Shown here one piece after another: positions 34,306 to 48,760 of a stretch of DNA of 64,000 nt. The stretch lies in the NCBI GenBank assembly GCA_025345505.1, contig JANVCC010000062.1, positions 11,199,412-11,263,411 of the forward strand, written 5' to 3'. The notes beneath the pieces were generated by a model. That model was not told where the DNA came from and ran no database searches. It was given only the letters and a program-made list of their open reading frames with translations. A program made the translations under genes and the position numbers. The number at the start of each line of letters is the position of its first letter. Position 1 is the first letter of the stretch. Origin of the DNA: Todiramphus chloris collaris (Eukaryota > Chordata > Aves > Coraciiformes > Alcedinidae).

Positions 34306-36299
34306 CCTACACCTTTGAGAGGAATTCCCATTCTTTTGAGAAGACACTGTCTATGCAACGAGGTTTGCCATTTACAACTACACCCATTGGCAGGGGAGAG
34401 GAGAGTAAATGGAATAAATCAGTTTGTCAACCCAAATAAAGATAGCAAAAATCTTTGTGTAGAAAGATACTCAGTAACAGCTGAGTACTTTTGCAGGCTT
34501 AGGTTACGTCATTTGCCATTTTCTGTACTATGCAAATACTCTGCACCTCTGCTAGACAGCATCTCCACCTTCACTGTGTTAACATCCTGACATATGCTAA
34601 AGTACATTACCACAGCCATTCCAGTGCTGGCAAGGTCAGTGTGAATGCTCAGCAGCTCCAGCTTTTTTTTTTTTTTTTCATTTGCATCTTTTCTGTGAGG
34701 AATAGAAACCCTGCCTGGAGAAGGTGGATTCATTACAATACTTCTTTTCTTCTTTCAAGCATGGGTCATCAGAGACAGGCAGAGGTTAGACTGGGCTGAT
34801 AAAAAGACACAGAACATGCAGAGCGTGCTGCAAGAACTGTCTCGTTTTCACCCCTTGCCCTGTTCTAAGTTAATATGAAAACTATGCATGATTAATTTTT
34901 TAAAAATTGGAAAAGATGATGCCTAAGGCATCTCTAATCAACTTGTTGGCAAGGTACATATAATTCTGCTGCAGTCCTGCACGGCAAATAAGCCACATAG
35001 AATTTTAATACAGCAATTACCGCCTGCCACTTCAAGATAATGATTACCTACCAACTCATTTAAGATGTGCAACACACATCAACGAAGGGGATAAATTGCA
35101 AGCTCCTTCAGAAGAGGCGGCGGCAGAATGAGGGTTTTAGCAGATGAACTACCCCATAACACTCAAGGAGGGTAAAAGAGTCATCTAGACGAGGTAAACA
35201 TAAAGCGGAGTATATCTGCTATGAGGGCATTTTACAACCCTCCAGGGTCAGATAATAGCAGCATCGTAAAAATGAGAAACAGGACCACCCATCCATGTAA
35301 CAACACCTAGTGTTAAAGCAAAGCCTGTTGTCTGCCCAATATACTGGCATAGGCACATCTTTGGGCAGAGAAACAAGATTGAGAAAAGTGGAAAACAGGG
35401 TTCGGAGGGCACACTTCTTACAGAGAAAAGAGAAACTTGAAAAAATTGCATCTCCCTCTCCTGTGCTTGTCCTTCTGACCTGTCCCTGAGCTCCTATGCT
35501 CTTCAGACACATCCATATAATCCTTCTGGGCCATAAAAGGCTCTCACAAGAAAAGGTGTTGCAGTTCTTCTGCTTATCTGGCATTACACAGCCCAACTTT
35601 AAACCAAGTGCAGCCAGATGAAAAGTCAGAGGTCACTGGTTATTTTTAAGCTCCATCTCTCTAGGAAAAGCTTTTCCCATGGATGTTAACTATCAGTTAA
35701 GTCATTTTGTGTACTCTAGTGTACGTTAGGCAGATGCTATTAGCATGCTAGATCCCATCTATGACAACCTTTTCTCTAGCTACACAAAAGTAATGCTATG
35801 TATTATTATGACATAGTGATAGACAAAATTTGGCAGAAAATTGTGTTTAAGGCAGAAAAAATGCAAGAAGCTGCCATTGGATGGCAAAAAAAAAAAGTAA
35901 AAAAAAAAAAAATCTATCATTACCCATACAAGCATGGCACAGCACAATTTGCTCATACTTGGGAGTAGCAGACCCTGGGAACATAAAAGGAATTGCAGAA
36001 GAAACAACTTATCGCTGCATTCCTCTGCCCCAGCCAAGCAAGGGAGCAGCTTGCTTTGAAAAACAGCCCAGCTTTCTAATGAGTTTCACAACAGTGCATA
36101 GATATATTCAGAAAAACAAGAGGTGACAGGGAGAAACACTGTAATGTATCAGAAAACTGCAGGGTTTTTACCCCTGTGGGTAGATGCCGAGATAATAAAT
36201 TTGCACTTAGTCTACTCTGTGTTTTGTTATTATGGTATGAACACATGTGCACAAAATTTTACCAAAATGTTCTATTCTTGGTATTTTATATAGGAGATG

Positions 36300-36315
36300 T
36301 ATATATATATATATA
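36300..36315. repeat. TA dinucleotide repeat
   Basis: Eight TA units, a short microsatellite. Confidence 0.85.
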
Positions 36316-39300
36316 AAAACACGCACAACTCTACTTACGATTAGCAGAATGACAACCATTCGAGCTGCAGACAGCATGAAAATGCTTACACGAGAATTTT
36401 CACTAGAAATTTCTGAGCGTGACATTTGTCCTCCTCCTCTAGACAACTGCAGGAAATACCTATAACAGAAACAGAAGCTGGAAGGTAGATTCAAAGTTTT
36501 AAAAAGATTTTTACAGATTTTCTTTTCTGTCAATGCAATAAAGCAAGCCTAGCAATTAAGAAAAAATAAAAGGAAAGTTCTATTAGAGATTAAAAATCGA
36601 AAAAGAGTGCTTTTTAAGGAAGAAGATCATTGTGTTATAATATACTCAATGCAACTGTAGTAACATTAATGCTCTTTTTGCTGTGTTTATCGGTGAAGTG
36701 GGAAATGAAGTAAAGTAGGGGAAGAATTGCTGATGGCACAGAAGTAGTAGGAATTAAAAGAAAAAAAATCTCAAGTCATATTAATACTAAAATATAGGGC
36801 CATACTATGCCAGACAAAACTGAGTCTAAGCAAAGGCTGTCTATGAACAGAGAAGTCTTTTCATTTACTACAGTTGCAACATCTCAGGACAAAATAAATG
36901 AGAAAAATGATGCAGCTACTGAGGAAGAGCAGTAATGAGGGCTAGTACCCAATGCATAAAAGAGGTCACAGGAAGAACATTCAATGCCCACGCTTTTGAA
37001 TATCCTCTCCGAACATCTCTGAAAATACATTTTTTATTACCGTTTGCAGCTTTATGAAGACATGGAACTCCATTTCTACTCTACATGTAATGTTTGCATC
37101 TCATATACACAATCACACGTTGCCCAGCACCCAGCTTCACGGAGTCCTTGGCTCTGTATCTCTCAACAGTTCTGCTCTCACCAGCCAGTTGCCCTGGTAG
37201 CGTGCCACCAATGACACCACAAGTCTATGCAAATGCTAGGGACTTTGGAGGAGTTACGTGAGTACATGTAGGATCTGAGACAACAGTGGGATGGGGACAG
37301 CAAGTAGCATTTAGTGGAAAAAAAACCCCTTGTTGAACATTTTGACCATACAACACAGCACCTCTTCCTGAATCATGTCACTGGTGCAGGGCTAGCAAGA
37401 TTTTATGCTAAAAATAGACTTCTTTTTCTGCCTAAAGCATGGTTCTTCCTGTGTTTAAAGTCTACTTTAACAACAGTGCCGAAAACGGGCCACCATACAA
37501 CCTTTTCTGTTTCAAGTGTATGGGTCAACGCATACCTTCGGTACTGCTCCTCTGCTGGAGGCTCTCTATATGAAAAGGTCTAAGAGATGGACATTTTACA
37601 AGGTTGGAGCACAACAGGATACATACCTGCATTTCTCACCCTCCCCTGACAGCTGTCTCATATTCAAGTCTTTCTGAAAATTGCATATCACAGTACATCA
37701 TGAATGTCAGGCCAAAAAGATTTGCAGCCTATGAGAAAGCATTTCTACCTGCTGTGACTTTGCAGTTAGCATTTTTTTTGTCCATCACACCCTCAAGCAT
37801 ACTTAAATTGAAGATGTTATGGAATTATTCATCATCTTTGCAGGTAATTAAACAATACTGTAGTTTTTTGTTTTGTTGCTGTTTATCGGTTTTTCTTTGT
37901 TTTGTTGGGTTTTTTAAATTTTTATTTCTACTTCATGTTAAGATGAATATTTACTTTGTTCAGAGAAATTTCTTCACTGATTTCTAGCATATCAGGAGAG
38001 AATCTTAAGAACATATAACTGTCATGGTCACATTCCTTGCTCTTGAACTTTTGGTACTTAAAATTGTCTCTCCAAACCCAGCAGAGTAAGCCAGAAGAGG
38101 AAGAAAATTAGATAAAAATACAATGCAAAGAAAGCGGATCAGTTTAGGCTGCAACTGAGGTCAAAACATTCAGCAACTCTAAAATTGTAAAAACTACAGT
38201 AAGAAAAGATACGGAAAAATCCACCATGCAAGGGAATTTTAGACACCTATGAATGACTAGAGCAGAAGACTTAGCTTTGTGGTCACCTTGCTGCCATGGC
38301 AGGGGATACCAATGGCAGGTATATTTTTTCTGAATAGGAAACCGCTAAAGCACAATCTTTGCAATGAGGACATGGCAGTAAGTACTTCTAATCTTGTGTC
38401 CTGTGGATAGCTTTTAATAATGAAGTCTCTAATATCCTTGGCTTAACTTTTTTTTTTGTTTATTTTCTTAATTATTAATATTTTTACTATAGCAGGCAGA
38501 GATGCTTTTTTCTGTTAACAACAATATCATGCAATACTGGTGACAGTACTTCTTGCTGTAGGAGAACAGAAGACTGTAAAGCCATTTACATTCTGCTTCA
38601 GTGTAGTGTTGAGATTAGTGCTAGACAGTTGACACCAGCAGCAGCTTCATTAAAGCCAAATAATTATACAGTTAGCTTCCCTTTAAAATACATTCCACAG
38701 CTGCTATAACCTGTTAATAACTTTCTGCTATGTGAGAAGTATCTCTGAAAGTCACACACTAGCCAAAATACATCTGGTCTCCTTTTAATCCCGCTGATAA
38801 GTTTCCAAAATGATGTTATAGTTCAATTACGGTATTCTTCTGGTAATATAGCAGGAGATGAGAGTGGGTATTAAGTCATTACTCAAGTCTGCAGTTGCAC
38901 CTCAGTTACAACATGCTTTTTCAGCATAGATGCAAGAGAAAGATGGTGTATCACTTAAAATCCAACAGCGAAAGATGGAAATATTCCAATTATTTCCAGA
39001 TGCACAAAAATAGAGGAGGCTGTACAGGTCTTAAGTTTCGATTAGCAGGCTTGTAATAGAATACAAAAATAAAGTAAGCATAAAACTAAAAGTTGCTTCA
39101 TGTGAGTAAGAATTATTGCATAAATATAACGAAACTTCTGCAGAGAATAACAATTTTTCTAAAACAAAGTGCTTTTACTGGTCTCAACTGATGTGCCTGC
39201 CCGGGGCGGGGGGCAGGGAGCAACCTCCATTTATATTCATTGTAGGGTTGATTTAACAAGTGAACATGCCCTAGAGGTTTCATGGTGCCCAGAGATGGTA

Positions 39301-42300
39301 ATTTGGACTCAGGAAGATGAGCTTTTACCATAAAAATGAAAGCCTGTTGAAGATGAACAAGTACACCCCCCTTCTTCCATTGTGCAATGTCACACAGAAG
39401 CAATTTGTAAAAATTACTACCTGCACACCTGAGGGATATGGTGAGCCAAGAGACAACCTTTCTCTGTTCCACCAAGGTGGAAAAGAGAAGTTGTAAAGGT
39501 GCCAAGAACATCTCTTCACTATCACAGGGTCAGTTTTCTGCCATGAAAATAAGACAAAGGATGGTGTCATTTTAAGAGAGACACCCCAAGCCATCCTATT
39601 GCCTACATGAGCAATCCAACATCACCATATGCTTTAGGAGAATTTCCCCACCCCAAAGCCACCACCTATGATTATTCCAAAAAGCATATCACAGGCATTA
39701 CATAAAAAAGACAGTGTTTCAACCAAAAAAAAAAAAAAAATCAGAGTCTGGTTAGGACCAATAAAGCTCAGATAGCAACATTATAAAATCAGCTACGTCA
39801 GTGACAGCTCCCTAAACTTCTGCTCAGGTAATCGGGAGTTCGATGAGAAGCAGCTCCTGAAGGGCCCCTGCTCCCCTCCCTTCCTATCTTCTCCATCTCC
39901 TCTGGGATATTTGTCAATGCAGTCACATACTCTTAAGAGACAGTTGCATTTCAGGGGTGGTCAAAGTTAACTTCATATAATTCCATCTTTCCAGATGCTG
40001 TGCAGACTCAGTAAGTTAAAATAAGCACATCAATACAAGCTTTTTCTCTCAGAAGACACTGTAAACACTGACAGGAATGACTTCATTTTCTTTAGGGTAT
40101 CCTGGGGACAACTTTCCTCTTTCTAAATTTAAAACTTTTCAATAAAAGAAGAAAAATTCCCAATAGAATTACTTGCACCAAATTTTACTGTACATTTTTC
40201 TCCCTATTTCCTATCTTATTTTATAAACAGCTTTTCTTGGGCTCCAGGCAGAAGAGCTTATGAGCTCCTACAGCACATACCAGTTCCACTGGGCTTCACA
40301 GGCCATTCATGTCTACAACACCCCCTCCTATCTAGCAACTAAACATCACCATAGACACACTAAAGAAAGGTACATAAATTGAAAAAGTTTGATTGTGGCA
40401 CCTAAAATCCAAGCTCACTGATAACTCTGTTATTCTGCAGCTGCTTTCTTTGAACGGTTGCTTTCTTTGTATTATATTAGTTTTGGTCTACACAAGAGAC
40501 AAAAATTCTTTTCCTACATCAAAGTTATTCTGAAATAAATCCACAGAAACCTGTGTGGACATAGCACCTCCTGATGTGAAATCAGATTTAGGCCCGAAGT
40601 CAGGATTTATATACCTAGCAGTAAAATTTATGGCAGCACTTAAAAATGACTCAGTTTAATTAAAATGAGAAATGCTACAGTGGATTTTTTTTTTTCCCCT
40701 TTTTATAGTTTCGTGGCCAGCCTGCTGTAGTAATTGAGGACTCATTATTATGATCTTCATCATAATTATTTTTCTTTGTTTAATGTTCAAACAAAGTTTT
40801 GTTTCCATCTTACATTACATATTGCATATTTTGATCTTACTAGCAGCCTGGAGAGCCTTGTTTAATTCTTCTAACATGTTAGGACTAAAGAAAAGAACTA
40901 ATTAAAAAGAGAAAACTGGGAAGTACAAAGCAGGCTGGGGGCGGGGAGGGGAGGAAGCAGCACGGCAACAGTTACCAATAAATGCACGCCTAATCAGCAA
41001 GCAGAATTACTGAGGTGTTATTCCAAGTAGTATTCTCTTACTTGAGTAGTTCTGCCTTACCTTACCAGGTCGGAACGCGAGTGTCTAACTGTACTTTCAC
41101 GAAGCCCTCACACATCTAAGAACTCCTGTCTGATGACTTTATAGCACACTGTGCCTTACAGGAGTCCTCAAAATAAGAGTTTGTCCAAATCCAGGAATTG
41201 TTTGTGTCACAGATTGCCCATTATCCCTCATTTTCCCTGAAAAACTTGCCCCACCTTTACAGAGTCTTTCAAGATGAAATGTTTATCATTTAAAGCACTG
41301 CTGGAAACTAAGTGATGCGTTAGCAGCTCACATCTGCCACTTAGGGGGAAAATGATATTGTACCTAGGGAAGCACTGTGTTGTCTGGCTTTAGTTCAATA
41401 TAAAATAATTAATTTTAAAATAGACAAATTTATACATGTTTTCTCTGAAAATAAAATGGAATTATTTGCTTTGACGACAAAAAGGCATAAACAATTGTGC
41501 TGGCCATACACTTAAAATCTACTACCCCTCTGTGGCAGACAGTAATTCTTGGTCAGTAGTTAACTACTGTATATGCACTAAGGTAACTTGAGACTTTTAT
41601 TAGCTATAGCAGCTATCATTTTGTAAGACAGATTTCATACACCATGGAACCAAAAAGGTGCTTGTTTAAACAACTTCTGAAAACTTTACTGTGATGTTTT
41701 CCTATTTATTCACTTCCACTCACCATAAGAAACACCACAGAACAATATGAAGAGTGCACAACTCCTCTTTATGAACTGAAAACAAATATGGCATGAAAAT
41801 CTTATTTTTTACAGAAATTGAGTTCCAGGTACGAATTATGCAACAGTTAAAACGTGCCAGATCAACTACCCTTCTCTTATAATGCTGATAGCCAAAATGT
41901 TATGCCCAATTTTGCCCTTGTTGACTTTTGAAAACGAATGCTATCAGACACAACGCACTGTTTTGCCAGAGCAGAACCTGTCATCCTTACAAGCTTAATA
42001 AAGAAGAAGAAGGGCTAGGAGGTCACTATTAAATCCCCACTGCTTTGAGAGGAATTCACATGCCTACACACTGCTGTCTACTCCATTTACAATGCTTTCA
42101 GGTATCTTCCTGCCTTAGCCGATGTTCCATCTGAGCACAGGTATCCCATGGATCCCGTATCACACCTGCCAACCATACAGAGGTTATACCAGCAGGTATA
42201 GGTGTCTACTACAGTTAAGTATATGAATCACTTCTCTTTTGTCTGTCTTTCACTGCCTGCAAACTGTAAGCTTGTAAAAACATGCCCCGTAGCAGTACTA

Positions 42301-44630
42301 CTCCTGATACTGCATCATCCATCACCGTCCATCAGCTCTGGGACACTCAATATTTTATCTCAGAAAAAGGTCAGCTTTCTTTCTTTTTGCACTTGTATAA
42401 TACAATACAACAAAAAGACACGCAGCATTTCTGCAGATAGAAGTTAGATCATAATTGAGGTTATATTTTAATTCTCAAATTTATGCATCAAATGGACAAG
42501 ACTGGGACAGATCACACTGCAAGGTGCTTCAGAACAAGGCATAAGATAAAAAAAAACCAAACTGCAGCTTCCATACTCATGGTCCAACTGCATTCCATCT
42601 TCACCAGAAGGAAAACCAGGCAACTGAATTAGCCAGGAAGCTGTGACATGTTCTCCCAGGCATCTCAAAAGGGGATCTGTGACTCTTGGGCACGCTGCAG
42701 AGTTTCTCTGCAGGTTACCTAGATGCCAACGTTTATAACATTCAAACTGCATTTCCTCTCTAAAATTAACCCAGGCTCCCACGTTCAGAAAAAATAAGAA
42801 GATAGATTAGAATTTAGAAAACAAACAGAATTATTCTCCCTAACTATTTGGGGTTTCAGGAGACTCTGTCAGAATTTACTAGCAAAGACACTTGCTTTGA
42901 ATTACAAAGAGCAACGGGGAGACAGACTTGTTAAGCTTTCAAAATTGCTTTCATTCCATTTACACCAAAGAAATCACACAGTGCTCAACACTTGTAATTT
43001 TCAATAACAGCTAGCCAATCTTGATCCCATGGTCTCTTATTAATTTTTCCTTCTCACGGTCCCAAGCAGTGATATTAGTTCACCAATTTAACGTACTTGC
43101 ATCCTGCGTGATTGAGATTTCAATGGCCGAACTGAGAACTTCTCTTAGAGGTATCACTTAAGTCAGATGACAGGCTTCAGACTGCTCCTGTTAACAGAGA
43201 ACAATTGATCGTTTATTAGTGATATTCTTTTAGATTGTATTTGAGACACTGCTGCTGTTTTGCATCCAGAAGGCAATTCAGCTTTTTCACATTGTCCAGA
43301 GACAAAAGGTCAATATTTAAGAGCTGCATTATAACTTAAATATCACACAGATGCAAATCTTATTCCACAGACACATCCTGAACCAGAGTACCTCTCAGCC
43401 TTTTCCTTTAGGTGAAGCTATTTATGACCAATTCCATACACAGACTTCCAAAGAAAGTGGAGGAAAAGAGGCACCAAATATTCTTTTTACAGATCAAGGG
43501 CACATGCAGATACAGCTACTGCAGCAATTAATACCCTATTTTCCTCTAGGTATAGACAATAACACACATGAAAATCAGAACTAATACATCAGATTTTGTA
43601 TCAAGTTATCCTTAATGATCAGTGCAAAGAGAGTAAGACTTGGAATACCTTGATGGTCTGTTTCTTACATGACTGTGGCTATAGGCTTGGCTTACCTTAT
43701 GAAGAGCACAAAATCATTTGCAATTAAAAATCAATATTATTATTCTTTACAGGATGGTAAACTGAAAAAGGCCAACATTTTGAAACAAGCCTTGATCTCA
43801 AGGACGTGAATATTCATAATCACATCTCTCTGCCCCTCAGGCTACTACTTCTCCTGTGTTTATGGTCACTCTGAATTTCTCTAAACACATATTTAATTGA
43901 CAATATTTAGGTTTAGACAACTAAGTTTTGACAGGTCATGTAAGATAGGCTTCATAATATTAAACCGTAGATTCCATCATAAGTTGGTAATAGACAGAAG
44001 AGAAAAAGGCATTTTAAAGGACAGGGTCATCCATTCTATTTCACATATCTACCTTCAGAATGAGATCAGTCATGCACCAGACATTCATCCTTTGTTCCAC
44101 AGACTGCAAATGCAGCCTAGCAGTTTCCTCAGATGGAGACACACTATAGAGGTCTACATGTGCATAAAGGAATCCCAGCCAAAGAGGAAAAGGGCAAACT
44201 CCCACCGTCCAGTGCAGGGCTGGGTGTAGATCCCTGAGCTGGTTTACAGACAAACAGAAGCAAAGTTAGTCTGGGACCCAGGAGCAGCAGAGTGCTGCGC
44301 TCAGGACACTAAGTTCTGCTTTTCAGACAGCTCTGCCTGCAAAGCCACCTTCACAAGGAGTGCTTCTCTACACCAGAAAACAGTATGTTCTTTCTATTTG
44401 TTGAATATAAACAATCCAATCCTATCCAGCTTGAAGTGAGGCCCACTAATGCACTATTTATAATGACTACTTGCTGTCAGAAAGCTTTCAGGCATCTATT
44501 CGAGGTTCAATTTCTAGGAAAAAAAAAAATTATTCATAATAGTAAAAATACAGGACAAGAAAATGTAAATAAAAGCCCTTCCTACTGGAGAATCAGACTT
44601 TTTAAAAACAAGTACAAAGCCTGTATTTCA

Positions 44631-44671
44631 GTATTTCTGAAGAGTTATTTCTGAAGAGTTATTTCTGAATA
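44631..44671. repeat. Three-copy 14-bp tandem repeat
   Basis: The unit is GTTATTTCTGAAGA. The first copy lacks one T, the second is exact and the third ends in ATA instead of AGA. It is a small local duplication in noncoding DNA. Confidence 0.8.
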
Positions 44672-45734
44672 GAATAGCAAGCAACAGTATCATTTTTTTA
44701 AATACCTAATGCTTGACAGCTTGTTAACTTCTCAGCTATAGATCATAATAGCTCACTTCTGAAACAGAGGTCTGCAATACTAAATTTCACTTTATGAAAA
44801 TACAGGTTAGTTTACAAGACCTCACATGTAAAGTTTTCTGGAAGTGACTAATAAAAAAAACCCCAAAACAACACACCAAACAACCCTACCAAGAAAAACC
44901 TCAGCAACTAAAAACTTTCCCGCAACAAAAGTCCCTATAAACAAATACTGGAAAATGGCAAATCACCCTCTAACAGTACACAAAGTCTTTCAAAGGAAAA
45001 CTGGTTACTTAACCTCTTGAGAAAGAGACTCATGTTATGCTTGGGTGTGCTTTAAAAGGGAAACATTTTTGTAACTGGTGACTTGAACAGCAAAGGTTTT
45101 GCTGACCTTCATTCTCTGACATTTAGGAGCTTCATTTCTATCTGCTTTAAGTTCTGATGTGATAATAGTTATTAAAAGGGACTTTCTTGAGGATCTTTAT
45201 TGGAGCAGCATGTGGTACTCTTCTTTAAAAAGTACTGGAGTTTTGAAGTTGAAGTTACTAATAACTGGTAAACAAAAAGTCCATTCTTTGTATTTGTTTC
45301 CTTTAGTTAGTGTGCTCCCATTTTGGGGGTATATGTTTTGGATTTGACTTTACATAAAATTTAGAAGGCATTTACTTTAGGAATGTCTCCAAATGATAAC
45401 AAATTGATTTCAAGTTAAAATCTCTTTGGAAGTTACCGTACAGCTCTAGCAGTTACATTGAGACTTCACTCAGAAAATTAACTTCAGAAACTGTCGAGCT
45501 GGGAGACCCATGTCAGCAGTTTCCAGAACAAGTCTGATCACTCCACAAACAGCCCTACATCTATAGCAACTGACAGTCCTATACATTTAGCCTTGGGCTT
45601 TAGAACTCAAATATAAAAGTAATGTATTTTGTTCCCAGCACAACACACAAAAAAAGGATTCCATGTGCCTGTTGTCTCCTGCGGAAGGACAGAATCATGC
45701 TCCCACTTTATACCCTCAGGGTCTGACACCACAC

Positions 45735-46423
45735 TGCCCTGCTTTGAGCTAGAACAGAACTAATTCTGTTCAGTAATTTTACTTTTCAGCCAAGTCTCTT
45801 CTAAGTAACTGCACTTTCTGAAGTTAATGGTGTGTTTTTGCAAACAGTGTGTGCTTCCAGCAGTGATAGCACTCCGATGTTTAGAATTGCATTGGCGTAG
45901 AGACAGAGGTCACTGATAAATCTTGTGTAATATGTTGGAGGTGCAGAAAGTAAAAGGCTGCACCTGTGAAGGGAAGGGCATCCAGGACAGGGGACCCCAA
46001 ACAGACCAATGAGGGATTCCAGCCCATATACATCATATCCAGTATAAAGCCTTGTAAGGGTCAAGCTCTTCTCAAAAGGCTGGTGTCTGAGAAGGAATCC
46101 GTCCACTACACCTTCAATCCCAATCCATGTGTTCCTGAATCCAGTTCCACAGTCCAGCTCCTGAATCTGGTTCCTGTCTGTAACTGAGTCCAGTGCCAGT
46201 CTCACAGCATCAGTGGTGACAGTGATGCAATTACCGTAAGGGGACTGGGTTCGATATTGATTTTGTATTTATTCTGTTATTATTTTAATTAAAGCTGTTT
46301 TAGTGTTCTAAACCATAAGACACTCTCCCTTATTCCCTCTCTTGTCCCCTTTTGGAAGGGAGAGGGGTTAATAGTGAGCATCTGTCATTTGCCAAGTGGC
46401 TGGCCCAGCTCTAACCCTTGACA
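45735..46423 (+). mobile_element. Solo LTR fossil of an endogenous retrovirus, copy A
   Basis: This is about 689 bp, alignable by eye end to end with the LTR at 58057-58863 and oriented on the plus strand. It begins TGCCCTGCTTTGAG, ends CTAACCCTTGACA, and has a polyadenylation signal ATTAAA at 46288-46293 in the same place as copy B. No internal viral region adjoins it. No target duplication is evident. It is shorter and more diverged at the ends than copy B, so probably old. The family is an avian ERV whose exact class I cannot name. Confidence 0.75.
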
Positions 46424-48542
46424 TATAATGATTCATCCTTTGAACGACCATTAGGATTAACTACTTGTATGTGTAAAGTTTAAATTTCCAAAAATAATGA
46501 GGAATAAGACTGAGAATAATGGGATGAAATGGAAAACAGGAACATATATTAAGCTTCCTGCCCACAGTCCACATACTCAAGAGGGGCTGGCTGACTTCTT
46601 CATTTTGTTGAGTTTCTACTAGTTTCAGAGAGAAGCTGGAAGCTTGGGGAAGTTTGAACACTAAAGATATTAAATACCATAACAAAGTGTCACATTTGCT
46701 CTGGAAAACAATCCTCACCTGGCAGGAGGAGTGACTTTACTGCTTTATAAACCTCTTGCAATTATAATTACCAAAGCTATAGGAAACTAACATATGCCCT
46801 ACAACACAAGTTACCCAACATGTCAGTACTCAGAAAAACACTTTGGGCTAGGAACATTATAAACAAATAAATACACACTCCCATAGCAGCTTTATCTCAG
46901 CTACTTCAGAATTAATGAGATATTAGTCATTTGTTTTGCTGACTACTTAGTCCTGGCATTCTCAGGACAGAGTAATTCAGTTTTGCCTACATTTCTATGA
47001 TCATCACAAGGAGAGGAATTGGAACAGTATCTTCTGTAGAAAATTTAAGCTCATTTAAAACCTGAATTTTTGTTTAGATAAGAAATGTATTGCAACCGTT
47101 TCACACTTGGATTTTGGTTTTTTTACACGAACAATATATGATAGTATAGTTTCCCTAAAAATTTATAAATCAATCACTTTTGCCCACATTTCTATGCTGC
47201 GCTCCATTTCTTTGAAATATGGATTATCAGCCTAGGATGTAATTCAATGTGCAACATATGGATCATATTTCATAACAGGATCCATTCAAGCCAAGTAAAA
47301 CTTTTTTAAAAACGATATAGAAAATATTGATCTCTCTTTGTTGCTTCTATCTTAATTTCCCTAACTTACCTGTGAAGATTTATGTATATGAAAGGTGACA
47401 GCAGGTGACAACTGGAATTTTTCATTATTATAATAGAAAATATAGCACAGCAAGTCAAGCATTAAGCACTTTCTGGATTTTCTTTTTCCATGGGGAATGC
47501 CTTGCCCTGGAAAACACAAAGGATTTTTTTTGCTTTTATTTAAAAAGGGCAGTGAGTTCTGCACTCTGGATCTCTCAAGACGTACTACCAAACTGGATGA
47601 TTTTGTTATTATTTCTGTATCTGTTATTTGTCCCTCAGTATCTTCAAGCTAACAGAGCTTAAATAATTTAACTTTTTGTCTTAACAGAGAGGAAAAAATG
47701 TCGTTGCCCAATCAGGACTACATAATATATATAAACACCTCAGTGAAAAATTTCCAAGCTTCAAAAAAAGGGTTAGCTTGATTTGAAGTGTGATCAGAGT
47801 TTTGATGTATGTCTCCTTTTACCAACCCAACCAGAAAAAGACACATATCAAGATTACCATCTAAATGACACATTTTTGAGCTGGGCATGATATCTGCATG
47901 CAGAGAAAGGTCTCAGTCGCTGAGTGACAGCAGCTATTGCAGCCACTCAGCCTTAAAGAAAACATATTTTCTGTTAATACCTGCAAGTGCTCTGCTAACA
48001 GGATTTTCCAAAATCTGGATTATAATGGCTTCAACATGCTTTATTGATCTATTTTATTTCTTTATTAGAGAGTGGCTAGAAGCAAGATGATCTGTTTTAT
48101 ATAAATGTCCTGACCTTCCCCTAAGCTTGGCAAAATCTCAGGCATAGCTGAAAGTATGGATGTCATGTAAAAAAATAAATTTTTGAAAAGGCTTTTGAAA
48201 AATCATTCCCCAGCTAAAGGTCACTGGTTAAATTATATAAGGGTACTGGGAATTAAGATTATGCACCTTTGGCCACTCTCCTGCTTCACAGAATGTGAGA
48301 ATAATTAATAATTCAAAGAGCTTACAGTATTTAATGATGCAAATTGCTTAGTAGAAATACCCATGTTATTTCCAAGACACAACAGCAGAGATTGAACCAT
48401 CTGAAGGAGGAAGGATTTCCTGCCTGCGCAGGATATCATCCCGTTACTTTGCAGTTTTTGAAAGGTCTATCCCACTCAAACTTCTTTCCTGGTGAAGAAA
48501 AGACAAACAAAACCCAGATTCCTCCTGCATAATTAACTTACA
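46424..48542. other. Intergenic, no gene recognised
   Basis: AT-rich unique-looking sequence between an LTR and a CR1 fragment. The only motif noted is an AT-rich stretch with AATTAATAATT near 48304. Confidence 0.7.
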
Positions 48543-48760
48543 ATCATAGAATAGTTTCAGTTGGAAGAGACCTTTAAACATCATCTAGTCCAACACTCCC
48601 CTCAATGAGCAGGGACATCTTTCACTAGAACAGGTTGCTTAGAGCCCTGTCTGACCTGACCCAGAATGTTTCCAGGGATGCAGCACCAACCACTTCTCTG
48701 GGCAACCTGGGCCAGTGTTTCATAACTGTCATTACAAAAAGTTTCTTCCTTCTATCTAGC
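48543..48760 (-). mobile_element. CR1 LINE 3' fragment
   Basis: It begins ATCATAGAATAGTTTCAGTT (the reverse complement of the CR1 terminal ATTCTATGAT) and continues GACCTTTAAACATCATCTAG, GAGCAGGGACATCTTTCACT, CAGGTTGCTTAGAGCC and TCTCTGGGCAACCTGGGCCA. It is on the minus strand, 5'-truncated to about 218 bp, with an intact 3' end. It has the same orientation as the fragment at 34 kb but its own truncation point, so it is a separate insertion. Confidence 0.93.

Larger units (their letters stand above)
34306..45734. other. Intergenic, no gene recognised
   Basis: It holds T16 at 34663-34678, a TA repeat at 36300-36315, G-rich blocks at 39203-39218 and 40937-40954, A16 at 39725-39740, an AT-rich block with a short perfect hairpin (40747-40766) and a 14-bp tandem repeat (44631-44671). 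None of the open frames is recognisable as coding. Confidence 0.7.
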
